This document shows positions 1 to 5,528 of a stretch of DNA of 5,528 nt, one piece after another. A model generated the notes under the pieces. It did not search any database. It was not told where the DNA came from and saw only the letters and a list, made by a program, of their open reading frames with translations. The DNA is from Chloroflexota bacterium (GTDB lineage: Bacteria; Chloroflexota; Dehalococcoidia; Dehalococcoidales; JAHJRU01). A program made the translations under genes and the position numbers. The stretch is taken from positions 1 through 5,528 of the forward strand of contig JAHJRU010000234.1 in NCBI GenBank assembly GCA_018830745.1, given 5' to 3'. Position 1 is the stretch's first letter, and each line of letters opens with the position of its first letter.

Positions 1-258
1 AAACCGGATTTGTCTCGCCCCTTTAAACTCAGCGCTAACCTTCGCATCTGGGGTCGGGAGCTGCCGTTGAGCGCCATAGTAGGCCTGCTAAGTACCGCCA
101 CTATCTGGACGATAATACTGATAACCCAGCCCTTCAGCCGCTGGGGAGGTATTATCTGGATGATTATTGGGCTGATTGTTTTTTATTTTTACCGACGGAG
201 GAGGCAACACCTGCCGACTGGACACAAAACGGAGAGCGAGGAAGGTGGAGGTTCGTAA
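1..258 (+). CDS. APC-superfamily permease, C-terminal fragment (5' end outside window)
   Basis: This is the last 85 codons of an integral membrane transporter. The frame is open from base 1 and reads K-P-D-L-S-R-P-F-K, so the TTG at 10 is most likely an internal Leu and not a start. The pattern RPFK, then N-x-R-I-x-GRE-x-P, then a hydrophobic segment, then a PFSRW turn and a last hydrophobic segment is typical of the C-terminal end of amino acid/polyamine/organocation (APC) permeases. Two membrane helices are visible, at about codons 23-41 and 48-64. They are followed by a run of five basic residues in six (RRRRQ region) and a short Glu/Gly-rich tail of about 20 residues, which puts the C-terminus in the cytoplasm by the positive-inside rule. 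Some relatives carry a USP domain fused here; this one stops, and a separate USP gene follows. The substrate cannot be read from this fragment. Amino acids are usual for the family, but potassium is possible given the RCK genes downstream. Confidence 0.8.
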   Translation, partial: KPDLSRPFKLSANLRIWGRELPLSAIVGLLSTATIWTIILITQPFSRWGGIIWMIIGLIVFYFYRRRRQHLPTGHKTESEEGGGS

Positions 259-266
259 TCCGGCTC

Positions 267-295
267 TTGTGGATTTCTGGCGGGAAGATTATAAT
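267..295 (+). promoter_or_regulatory. Candidate sigma70-type promoter for the USP-RCK-RCK genes
   Basis: A perfect -10 hexamer TATAAT lies at 290-295. The hexamer TTGTGG (first three bases of the TTGACA consensus) lies at 267-272, leaving exactly 17 bases between them. The pair sits in the 67-base gap between the permease stop and the USP start. A transcript would begin near 302, giving a leader of about 24 bases that contains GGTGA (314-318), 7 bases before the USP ATG. The -35 box is weak, and the genes could also be read through from the permease. Confidence 0.5.
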
Positions 296-325
296 ACCTC
301 TTGCCAGCAACTTGGTGAATAGACG

Positions 326-772
326 ATGGTAGAATTTCAACGTATTTTAATACCGGTGATGGGTACTGACGCCGACGAGCAGGCAATAAGACTCGCCGCC
401 GGGATGGCTAAGAAGAACAAGGGTAAGGTCTGGGCCGTTTATGTTATTACCGTTAAACGAGCCTTACCGGTAGAGGCGGAAATCGAACAGGATATTCAGA
501 GAGGTGAAGCCGTACTGGACCATATGGAGAGCATTGCCGAAGAGGTGGGTATTGAAATAGAAACCGACCTCCTGCAAGCGCGCGAGGTGGGGCCGGCTAT
601 CGTTGACGAGGCGGTAGAACTGGGTGCCGACCTTATTTTAATGGGTGTTACTTACAAGCGACGCTTTGGTCAATTTACCATAGGCAATGTAGTGCCCTAT
701 GTCTTTAAAAACGCTTCTTGCCGTGTCATACTTTATCACCAGCCTGTTCCTGTGGGTGAGGCAACTGAATGA
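326..772 (+). CDS. Universal stress protein (UspA-like) domain protein
   Basis: This is a 148-residue cytosolic protein of the universal stress protein (UspA) superfamily, the usual length for one alpha/beta domain. The first strand and turn read RILIPVMGT (residues 6-14). A second strand, WAVYVI, follows at 36-41, and the late strands are ADLILMG (101-107) and CRVILY (132-137). The ATG at 326 is supported by an in-frame TAG directly upstream (320-322) and by GGTGA 7 bases before it. In ATP-binding members the first loop carries an Asp (VDGS-like) and the late loop fits G-2x-G-9x-G-S/T. Here the first loop has Met12, and the late motif reads G107, Tyr110, G120, N121, so the nucleotide site is degenerate. 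The gene lies between an APC permease and two RCK genes and overlaps the next gene by ATGA. A role as a regulatory subunit of the transporter is inferred; in related permeases such a domain is fused to the C-terminus. Confidence 0.85.
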   Translation: MVEFQRILIPVMGTDADEQAIRLAAGMAKKNKGKVWAVYVITVKRALPVEAEIEQDIQRGEAVLDHMESIAEEVGIEIETDLLQAREVGPAIVDEAVELGADLILMGVTYKRRFGQFTIGNVVPYVFKNASCRVILYHQPVPVGEATE

Positions 773-1167
773 AAATAGTTATTATGGGCTGCGGACGAGT
801 TGGGGCTCAACTGGCTTCGGTTATGGACGCCAATGGGCATGATGTAACCGTATTGGATATCGAGGATTACAGTTTTCGCAGGCTGGCTCCGAACTTTGGT
901 GGCACAGCTCTGCTGGGCAACGGCACAGAGGAAGACTCGCTGAGGAGAGCCGGCATAGAGAAAGCCGACGCATTTGTGGCCGTAACCCAGGGGGATAACC
1001 GAAATGTAATGGCGGCGCAGATATGCAAGCACATTTTTAACGTGCCCAAGGTAATCTGCCGCATTTATGACCCCTTGCGCCAGGAGTTATACAGCACCCT
1101 GGGACTGGATGCCTTTAGCCCCACCACAATTCTGACGCAGATGCTCAGGGAAAAGCTGGAGGATTAG
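769..1167 (+). CDS. TrkA/RCK_N-only nucleotide-binding protein
   Basis: This 132-residue Rossmann-fold protein corresponds to the RCK_N (TrkA_N) domain of potassium channel and transporter regulators. The dinucleotide-binding loop GCGRVG is at residues 7-12, and the acidic residue ending strand 2 is Asp30 (TVLD), which usually favours NAD(H). The family stretch G-N-G-T-x-x-x-x-L-x-x-A-G starts at residue 50, followed by ADAFVAVT (67-74) and an Arg in strand VICRIYDP (95-102). The protein ends at residue 132 with no RCK_C domain. Only nine bases separate its stop from the next ATG, so no lost RCK_C remains behind a frameshift. Full-length TrkA/KtrA relatives are about 220 residues. Its ATG overlaps the USP stop codon, and GGTGAGG (755-761) lies 7 bases upstream, which points to coupled translation. 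It probably dimerises with, or works beside, the second RCK protein to gate a membrane transporter; the partner is an inference. Confidence 0.85.
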   Translation: MKIVIMGCGRVGAQLASVMDANGHDVTVLDIEDYSFRRLAPNFGGTALLGNGTEEDSLRRAGIEKADAFVAVTQGDNRNVMAAQICKHIFNVPKVICRIYDPLRQELYSTLGLDAFSPTTILTQMLREKLED

Positions 1168-1176
1168 GACAAAAGC

Positions 1177-1839
1177 ATGTATATCGTTATCATCGGCGGA
1201 GGTCAGGTGGGCTATTATCTGGCTAAAGCACTATTGGATGAAGGCCATGAAGTTTTAGTGGTGGAAAGGGACGCCCGGAGGGTGGAATTCATCAACAATG
1301 AACTGGGTAGTGTTTGTATCCGGGGTGATGGCTGTGAGACAGCTACCCTGGCTGAAGTGGGTACCGAGCGAGCTGATTTGCTAATTGCCGTGACGGCTCG
1401 TGACGAAGGTAATCTGGTTGCCTGCCAGGTGGCCAAACATCGGTTTAACGCACCACGCACAATAGCCCGTCTAAGCAATCCCAGTAATGAGGCTATTTTC
1501 AAGAAACTCGGGATTGACGTTACGGTAAGCAGCACCAATATCATTCTGGAGAACATTAAGCAGGAAGTGCCTACCCATTCGCTTACCCATCTCCTATATC
1601 TGAGGGATAAGGGGATGGAGGTAGTGGATATTAAAATTCAACCGGGGTCGTCCACGATAGGCAAGACAATAAAGGAACTTTCTTTACCCCCGGATACAAT
1701 CCTCTCACTGGTCATCAGCAAGGAGCGAAAACCCAAGGTGCCTACCGCCACCACTGTCCTGCAAGCTGGAGACCAGATAATAGCCGTTACTCCTGCCGAG
1801 TTAGAAGAGGCATTGCGGGCATCTCTGAGTGGTGGCTAA
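1177..1839 (+). CDS. trkA: TrkA-family potassium uptake regulator (RCK_N + RCK_C)
   Basis: This 220-residue cytosolic regulator has the full KtrA/TrkA-half layout. The RCK_N Rossmann domain covers about residues 1-130, with GGGQVG at 7-12, acidic Glu30 at the end of strand 2, G-D-G-C-E at 50-54 and ADLLIAVT at 66-73. The RCK_C domain covers about residues 146-208 and ends in the typical AGDQIIAVTP (197-206). RCK_N domains bind NAD(H) or ATP/ADP. RCK_C domains bind small ligands, including c-di-AMP in some Gram-positive KtrA and related proteins; which ligand applies here is not visible. AGGA (1166-1169), overlapping the preceding stop, lies 7 bases before the ATG. It is the last gene of the + strand group, and its stop lies 12 bases from the convergent rpiB stop. 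No Trk/Ktr membrane subunit is present in the window, so the neighbouring APC permease is the most obvious partner, by inference. The paired RCK genes recall mycobacterial ceoB/ceoC, which lie next to an APC-type permease gene. Confidence 0.88.
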   Translation: MYIVIIGGGQVGYYLAKALLDEGHEVLVVERDARRVEFINNELGSVCIRGDGCETATLAEVGTERADLLIAVTARDEGNLVACQVAKHRFNAPRTIARLSNPSNEAIFKKLGIDVTVSSTNIILENIKQEVPTHSLTHLLYLRDKGMEVVDIKIQPGSSTIGKTIKELSLPPDTILSLVISKERKPKVPTATTVLQAGDQIIAVTPAELEEALRASLSGG

Positions 1840-1842
1840 GCC

Positions 1843-1860
1843 GAAGGTGCCCTAACCTTC
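1843..1860. terminator. Small inverted repeat at the convergent gene junction (weak terminator candidate)
   Basis: GAAGGT (1843-1848) and ACCTTC (1855-1860) form a perfect 6-bp inverted repeat around a 6-base loop that contains the rpiB stop codon. It spans the 12-base gap between two converging genes, where a two-way terminator would be expected. The stem is short, and no T-run follows on either strand, so an intrinsic terminator is not well supported and the repeat may be chance. Confidence 0.22.
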
Positions 1861-2286
1861 CATCGCTCGTATCTTATCCAGTCTTATGGAGTGCCTTCCC
1901 CCTTCGAATGGGGTGGTAAGAAAAGCATCTATAATCTCTGCTATGTCACTGTTTTCATCTTCAGCCGCCAGGCACATAATATTGGCATCGTTATGCTGGC
2001 GGGCACGCTGGGCACGAAAAACATCGGTGCATACGGCAGCTCTTACCCCTTTAACCTTATTGGCGGCGATGCACATCCCGATGCCGGTACCGCATATCAA
2101 CACACCACGGTCAAAAGCACCTCCGGCCACTCCTCCGGCTACCTCCCGGGCAATATCCGGGTAATCTACTGAATCCGCGGTAAAACAGCCAAAGTCATGA
2201 TAACTATGACCGGCATCAGTTATTACCTTAATGACCAACTGTTTGAACCGCAGTCCCCGGTGGTCACCGCCGATGGCAATGTGCAT
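1852..2286 (-). CDS. rpiB: Ribose-5-phosphate isomerase B
   Basis: This enzyme interconverts ribose 5-phosphate and ribulose 5-phosphate in the non-oxidative pentose phosphate pathway, in the cytosol. From the chosen start the protein is 144 residues, normal for RpiB/LacAB-family isomerases. The N-terminus reads MHIAIGGDHRG, with the conserved Asp-His pair. The catalytic Cys65 sits in GVLICGTGIG, and the conserved His98 sits in RQHND, within one residue of the E. coli RpiB positions (66 and 99). The C-terminal PFEGGRH signature is intact. An in-frame ATG at 2301 would add five residues (MGEQI), but the ATG at 2286 has GGGGGAG six bases before it and matches the family N-terminus, so it is preferred. 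The gene is last in the - strand group. The upstream tsaC stop lies 18 bases before this start, or 3 bases before the alternative one. All key residues are present, so an active enzyme is expected; some relatives also act on allose 6-phosphate. Confidence 0.95.
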   Translation of the reverse strand: MHIAIGGDHRGLRFKQLVIKVITDAGHSYHDFGCFTADSVDYPDIAREVAGGVAGGAFDRGVLICGTGIGMCIAANKVKGVRAAVCTDVFRAQRARQHNDANIMCLAAEDENSDIAEIIDAFLTTPFEGGRHSIRLDKIRAMEG

Positions 2287-2292
2287 TATCTG

Positions 2293-2299
2293 CTCCCCC
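2293..2299 (-). promoter_or_regulatory. rpiB: Ribosome binding site that decides the rpiB start
   Basis: On the - strand GGGGGAG lies six bases before the ATG at 2286 and overlaps the last base of the alternative ATG at 2301. The alternative ATG has only a weak AGGT about ten bases upstream. This favours the shorter RpiB form. Confidence 0.55.
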
Positions 2300-2304
2300 A
2301 TTAA

Positions 2305-2931
2305 TTAAATGACCTGGCACACTTCCTCCAGCGCCTTTCTGGGAATAGCTCCTTCTCGCAGTATTAACGGCACTTCGCCGGTAACATCGACCACGGTGGA
2401 CTCCTTACCTCCGGGGCATCGACCGCCGTCGATTATTAAATCAATCTTATCCCCAAACTGGTCGCGGACTTCATCGGCAGTCAGCGGACTGGGATGGCCA
2501 CTGATATTGGCGCTGGTGCCTACGATGGGCATGCCCAGACCATTGACCAAAGCCACCGGGATGGCATGAGCGGGCACCCGCACGGCTACGGTTTGACCGC
2601 CACCGCTGATGATATCAAGGACGGAATCGGACTTGGGTAAGACCAGGGTCAGTGCCCCCGGTAGAAAGGTGCGGGCTAAGAGCCAGGCGGTCTCGGATAC
2701 TCGGCAGGCGACCTCGCTTATCTGTGATATGTCTTCCAGAAGTAGCGGGAGTGCTTTATCGTGTGCCCGTTGCTTGACCTGATATATTTTTTCAATAGCC
2801 TGAGGGATGTCAGCAGCAGCACCCAGTCCGTAGACGGTGTCCGTAGGGAAAGCCACCACCCCTCCCCGTCCGAGGGTGGAAATGCCGGCTTCTATCTGTT
2901 GCTGGAGGAGTGAAGGCAATTTATGTAACAC
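2305..2931 (-). CDS. tsaC: Threonylcarbamoyl-AMP synthase (YrdC/Sua5 family)
   Basis: This 208-residue cytosolic enzyme is predicted to make L-threonylcarbamoyladenylate from Thr, bicarbonate and ATP. That is the first step of the universal t6A37 modification of ANN-decoding tRNAs. It is a single YrdC domain without the extra C-terminal Sua5 domain. Visible motifs in order are FPTDTVYGLG (28-37), the basic K-Q-R (53-55), PGALTLVLP (91-99), VAVRVPAH (115-122), GTSANISG (138-145), STVVDVTG (178-185) and ILREGAI (190-196). These are the ATP- and Thr-binding elements of the family. Ala56 and Ala60 replace two prolines common in the KxRPxxKPL loop. The start is a GTG at 2931 with GGGG five bases upstream; no in-frame ATG exists upstream within the 25-base gap to fabF. 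The gene sits between fabF and rpiB, probably on one transcript. A YciO-like paralogue without TsaC activity is a less likely alternative, given the intact SxN and K/R motifs. Confidence 0.92.
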   Translation of the reverse strand: MLHKLPSLLQQQIEAGISTLGRGGVVAFPTDTVYGLGAAADIPQAIEKIYQVKQRAHDKALPLLLEDISQISEVACRVSETAWLLARTFLPGALTLVLPKSDSVLDIISGGGQTVAVRVPAHAIPVALVNGLGMPIVGTSANISGHPSPLTADEVRDQFGDKIDLIIDGGRCPGGKESTVVDVTGEVPLILREGAIPRKALEEVCQVI

Positions 2932-2956
2932 TTTTACCCCACGAGGAAAGACGCCA

Positions 2957-4198
2957 TTACGAAACGAACCGCCGGAAAATCAGGGTGCCGTTAGTCCCCC
3001 CAAAACCAAAGGAATTGGAGAGGACGGTGTCAATTTCGGCCTTTCTAGCTTCATTGGGCACGTAATCCAGGTCACACTCCGGGTCCGCCGTATCATAGTT
3101 AATGGTTGGCGGAATAATGCCCTGGTTAATGGTCATGATACAGAATATGGCTTCCACTGCGCCGGCGGCACCCCACAGATGCCCCAGCATCGATTTATTG
3201 GCACTTACCACCAGTTTGCTGGCATGTTCTTGAAAAACGCTCTTTATAGCCCGGGTCTCCGCCAGGTCGTTTAACTGGGTTGCTGTCCCGTGAGCGTTGA
3301 TATAGTCAATGGTATCCGGCGAAATACCAGCATCATCAAGGGCTCGCCTCATACAGTTGGCGGCACCGGCTCCATCGGGTTCGGGAGCCGTAATGTGGTG
3401 AGCATCGCAACTGGCACCATAGCCGATAATCTCGGCATAAATCTCAGCCCCTCTTCTCAGGGCAAACTCCAGCTCCTCCAGAATGATTATCCCGCTACCT
3501 TCACTGGTAACAAAGCCGTCGCGGTCTTTCTCAAAAGGACGGCTGGCTTTCTGCGGAGCATCATTGCGCGTAGACATCACCCGCTCCGCATCCAGTCCGG
3601 CAAACATGATGGGACTGATACCGGTCTCCGTTCCACCAGCAATCATGACGTCGGCATCGCCCCACTGAATCAGCCGGAAGGCATCGCCGATGGCATGCGC
3701 CCCGGATGCACAGGCAGTCGATGAGCACTTGTTTGGCCCCCGCGCCCCGAACTGAATGGCAATCTGCCCTGAGGCCATATTGGCCAGGAAGCCGGGGACG
3801 AAAAAGGGAGAAATACGGTCGGCGGCTCCCGAAAGCAGCAACTGGTGGTTTTTTTCCACACTTCCAATGCCACCCAGGGTAGTGCCCAGGGACACGCCAG
3901 TCCTTTCACCGCTGCTGGAATTGACAATATGTCCGGCGTCCTCTGCCGCCATCCGACTGGCAGCCAGGGCAAAGTGGATAAAGCGGTCGTTGCGGCGCAC
4001 CAGCTTGCGGTCCATAAAATCGAGGGGGTCAAAGCCCCGCACCTCACCGGCAATTCTGGTTTTGAAACGGGAAGCATCAAATCGGGTAATGGTATCGATG
4101 CCGGATTTTCCCTGGCACAGAGCCTGCCAGCTTTTCTCTACACCAACCCCCAGAGGAGTGATGGCGCCCAAACCGGTTACTACAACTCGCCTTGCCAT
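2957..4198 (-). CDS. fabF: Beta-ketoacyl-ACP synthase II
   Basis: This condensing enzyme of type II fatty acid synthesis elongates acyl chains with malonyl-ACP. From the chosen start it has 413 residues, the normal FabF length. It begins MARRVVVTGLGAITPLG. The thiolase-fold active site is complete: nucleophile Cys163 in SSTACASG, His303 in NAHGTAT, Lys335 and His340 in NKSMLGHLWGAAGA, and the C-terminal SNSFGFGGTN loop (394-403) with its gatekeeper Phe. The SRPF(E)KDRDGFV and YGASCDAHHIT stretches are also typical. An upstream in-frame ATG at 4219 would add seven residues (MSVSAGS) and would abut the ligase stop with no gap. The start at 4198 is preferred because it fits the family N-terminus and has GGTGAG ten bases upstream. 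It lies directly behind an acyl ligase gene, which suggests shared acyl-chain metabolism. Whether it serves bulk fatty acid synthesis or a special lipid pathway cannot be told, as no acpP, fabD, fabG or fabH is in view. Confidence 0.94.
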   Translation of the reverse strand: MARRVVVTGLGAITPLGVGVEKSWQALCQGKSGIDTITRFDASRFKTRIAGEVRGFDPLDFMDRKLVRRNDRFIHFALAASRMAAEDAGHIVNSSSGERTGVSLGTTLGGIGSVEKNHQLLLSGAADRISPFFVPGFLANMASGQIAIQFGARGPNKCSSTACASGAHAIGDAFRLIQWGDADVMIAGGTETGISPIMFAGLDAERVMSTRNDAPQKASRPFEKDRDGFVTSEGSGIIILEELEFALRRGAEIYAEIIGYGASCDAHHITAPEPDGAGAANCMRRALDDAGISPDTIDYINAHGTATQLNDLAETRAIKSVFQEHASKLVVSANKSMLGHLWGAAGAVEAIFCIMTINQGIIPPTINYDTADPECDLDYVPNEARKAEIDTVLSNSFGFGGTNGTLIFRRFVS

Positions 4199-4208
4199 AC
4201 TGCCTGCA

Positions 4209-4214
4209 CTCACC
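4209..4214 (-). promoter_or_regulatory. fabF: Ribosome binding site supporting the shorter fabF start
   Basis: GGTGAG on the - strand lies ten bases before the ATG at 4198. The alternative ATG at 4219 touches the ligase stop codon and has only GGGT within a few bases upstream. The spacing is at the long end of the normal range, so the choice is moderate. Confidence 0.4.
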
Positions 4215-4219
4215 GACAT

Positions 4220-5528
4220 CTACCCGGACTGCTTCAGGTCTTCCTTGCGAACCTTACCGGAGGAAGTTCTGGGCAAGGAATCCACAAATACAACTTCATG
4301 GGGTATCTTGTAACGAGCCAGGTACTCACGGCAGAAATCCTTAAGCTCACGGTCGGTGGCTGTCTGTCCGTCTTTCAGCACTACGAACGCCTTCGTTCTC
4401 TCGCCTCGCACTTCATCATCGATGCCCACCACGGCTGCCTCAGCCACTTCAGGGTGGCGGTATAGAACGTCCTCAATGTCAATGGGGTGGATATTCTGCC
4501 CCTTGATAATTATTATATCCTTTTTTCTGCCCAGAATGAATATCTCGCCATCTTCATCAAGCCGGGCGATGTCACCGGTGTAGAGCCACCCGTTCTTTAT
4601 GGTTGCGGCGGTGGCCTCGGGATTGTTATATAGACCGGTCATAAACGGCCCTCTAAGAATTACCTCGCCGGGGGTGTTTGCCGGCAATTCCCGGCCGTTG
4701 TCATCCACTATGGCCATTTCCCATCGTTTCAACGCTTTCCCTGATGAGCCGGGTTTATCACTACCATCTATGGCCTGGCTGGTATCCTGGGCTATGCCCT
4801 CGGTCAAGCCCCAGATTTGAATGAGGTTGCGGTCGAAATGCTGTTTGAACCTCTGGGCAAAGCTGTTCGGTAAAGCCGAACCGCCGGAAACGCCATAGCG
4901 GAGAGAGCTTATATCATTCTTTATCCCCTCTTTATCAGCCCAGTTAACCAGCAGTCCAAAAGTATAGGGCACGCCCATTATCAGGGTAACTTTCTCCCTC
5001 TCGATGGCCTCCATAAGGCTGCTGACGGACAGCCCCGTAAATATTACCAACGTAATGCCGACATAAAATGAGCTAATCATCAGTATCGACAGTCCGAAGG
5101 CGTGATACAGGGGCAAGGCAAACAGGACATTAACGTCCTTTTCAGTCTGTTGAAACCTTTCCACCGTTGAGTCGGCATGGGCTACCAGGTTTCCATGTGA
5201 CAGGACTACCCCTTTGGGATGCGCCGTGCTCCCGGAGGTGTAGGCAATATGAGCCGTGTCCTCGTCTTTTACCTCTACATTCACCGGCTGGGCCGGGCTG
5301 GCAGCCATTAGTTGCTGGTAAGTAGGAAATTGCCCCTCATACTTGGAACCTACTTCTATAACCTGCTCTATGTATTTGAATTGAGGCAGAGCCGCCACCA
5401 CCGTTTCCATGGCCGGGCTTTCGGAGATTACCATTCTGGGCGTAGAGTCGTTGAATAAGGAGGTCAGTTCGTGGAGGGTATATCTGGTATCCAGCGGAAC
5501 CGCAATAGCACCGATTTTCACTATGCCA
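4220..5528 (-). CDS. AMP-dependent acyl-CoA synthetase/ligase, N-terminus outside window
   Basis: This adenylate-forming (ANL superfamily) enzyme activates a carboxylic acid, most likely a fatty acid, to acyl-AMP and then usually to a CoA thioester. The frame runs off the window edge reading G-I-V-K-I-G-A-I-A-V-P-L, so the GTG at 5521 is an internal Val; about 60-80 N-terminal residues are probably missing. Counting that Val as 1: the P-loop YTSGSTAHPKG is at 94-104, LPLYHAFG at 136-143, the A5 motif IWGLTEG at 236-242 (Trp where Tyr is usual), YTGD at 314-317, GRKKDIIIIKGQNIHP at 331-346, and PRTSSGKVRK at 417-426 with catalytic Lys423. All ANL core motifs visible here are present, so it should be active. 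Its stop abuts the longer fabF frame with no gap. It resembles FadD-type long-chain acyl-CoA synthetases; an acyl-ACP synthetase or fatty acyl-AMP ligase is possible. The substrate is not readable. Confidence 0.9.
   Translation of the reverse strand, partial: GIVKIGAIAVPLDTRYTLHELTSLFNDSTPRMVISESPAMETVVAALPQFKYIEQVIEVGSKYEGQFPTYQQLMAASPAQPVNVEVKDEDTAHIAYTSGSTAHPKGVVLSHGNLVAHADSTVERFQQTEKDVNVLFALPLYHAFGLSILMISSFYVGITLVIFTGLSVSSLMEAIEREKVTLIMGVPYTFGLLVNWADKEGIKNDISSLRYGVSGGSALPNSFAQRFKQHFDRNLIQIWGLTEGIAQDTSQAIDGSDKPGSSGKALKRWEMAIVDDNGRELPANTPGEVILRGPFMTGLYNNPEATAATIKNGWLYTGDIARLDEDGEIFILGRKKDIIIIKGQNIHPIDIEDVLYRHPEVAEAAVVGIDDEVRGERTKAFVVLKDGQTATDRELKDFCREYLARYKIPHEVVFVDSLPRTSSGKVRKEDLKQSG

Noticed and set aside
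10..258. Separate 82-residue small membrane protein starting at TTG 10
   Set aside because: The frame is open to base 1 and the sequence matches the C-terminal end of APC permeases, so it is a truncated large gene and not a small protein.
189..386. 65-codon frame on the - strand across the permease/USP gap
   Set aside because: It overlaps two well-supported genes and the promoter candidate, and shows no recognisable motif.
2934..2957. Seven-codon reading frame (MASFLVG) on the - strand whose ATG overlaps the fabF stop (TAATG) and which ends two bases before the tsaC GTG
   Set aside because: It could be a re-initiation relay between fabF and tsaC, but it is too short to judge, has no ribosome binding site of its own, and such overlaps arise easily by chance.
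2837..3274. Long + strand frames opposite tsaC and fabF (also 3290-3724 and 3756-4465)
   Set aside because: They are antisense shadows of clearly conserved genes; their translations are low-complexity or Ser/Pro/Arg-rich without family motifs.
4506..4522. AT-rich stretch resembling a -10 box on the - strand
   Set aside because: It encodes the Ile run of the KKDIIIIKG motif in the acyl ligase, so the composition is explained by the protein.
5519..5521. GTG as the start of the acyl ligase
   Set aside because: The frame continues to the window edge with family-like residues (G-I before V-K-I-G-A-I-A-V-P-L), so this is an internal Val.
1..5528. Search for CRISPR repeats, insertion-sequence ends, tRNA genes and riboswitch-like leaders
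   Set aside because: No repeated units, terminal inverted repeats, transposase fragments or tRNA-like folds were seen by eye, and the non-coding space totals only about 120 bases.

Overview
The window looks like ordinary chromosomal DNA from a bacterium with roughly balanced GC content. It is densely coded, with short gaps and overlapping or abutting genes. The protein styles (a separate universal stress protein behind an APC permease, a single-domain YrdC protein, an AMP ligase next to FabF) would suit a Chloroflexota lineage such as Dehalococcoidia. That placement is an impression from the protein sequences and not a test. No mobile element, CRISPR array, rRNA or tRNA is visible.

Left part, + strand (1-1839): the C-terminal end of an APC-superfamily permease, a 67-base gap with a good sigma70-type promoter candidate, then a universal stress protein (USP) and two TrkA/RCK proteins. 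The USP and first RCK genes overlap by ATGA, and the second RCK gene follows after 9 bases. The first RCK protein has only the nucleotide-binding RCK_N domain; the second has RCK_N plus RCK_C. Together they look like a transporter with its cytosolic regulatory subunits, possibly for potassium or amino-acid transport.

Right part, - strand (1852-5528), read from right to left: an AMP-dependent acyl ligase cut by the window edge, beta-ketoacyl-ACP synthase II (FabF), a YrdC/Sua5-family threonylcarbamoyl-AMP synthase, and ribose-5-phosphate isomerase B. The gaps are 0, 25 and 3 bases if the longest frames are used, so one transcript is likely, with its promoter outside the window. The ligase and FabF plausibly share a role in acyl-chain metabolism. 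TsaC (tRNA t6A modification) and RpiB (pentose phosphate pathway) are housekeeping genes that seem to share only transcription.

The two operons converge with 12 bases between their stop codons, and a small 6-bp inverted repeat spans that junction. I see no clearly new biological system. The item most worth following is the permease/USP/RCK module, with its degenerate USP nucleotide site and its RCK_N-only subunit. No stretch longer than 300 bases lacks a gene.
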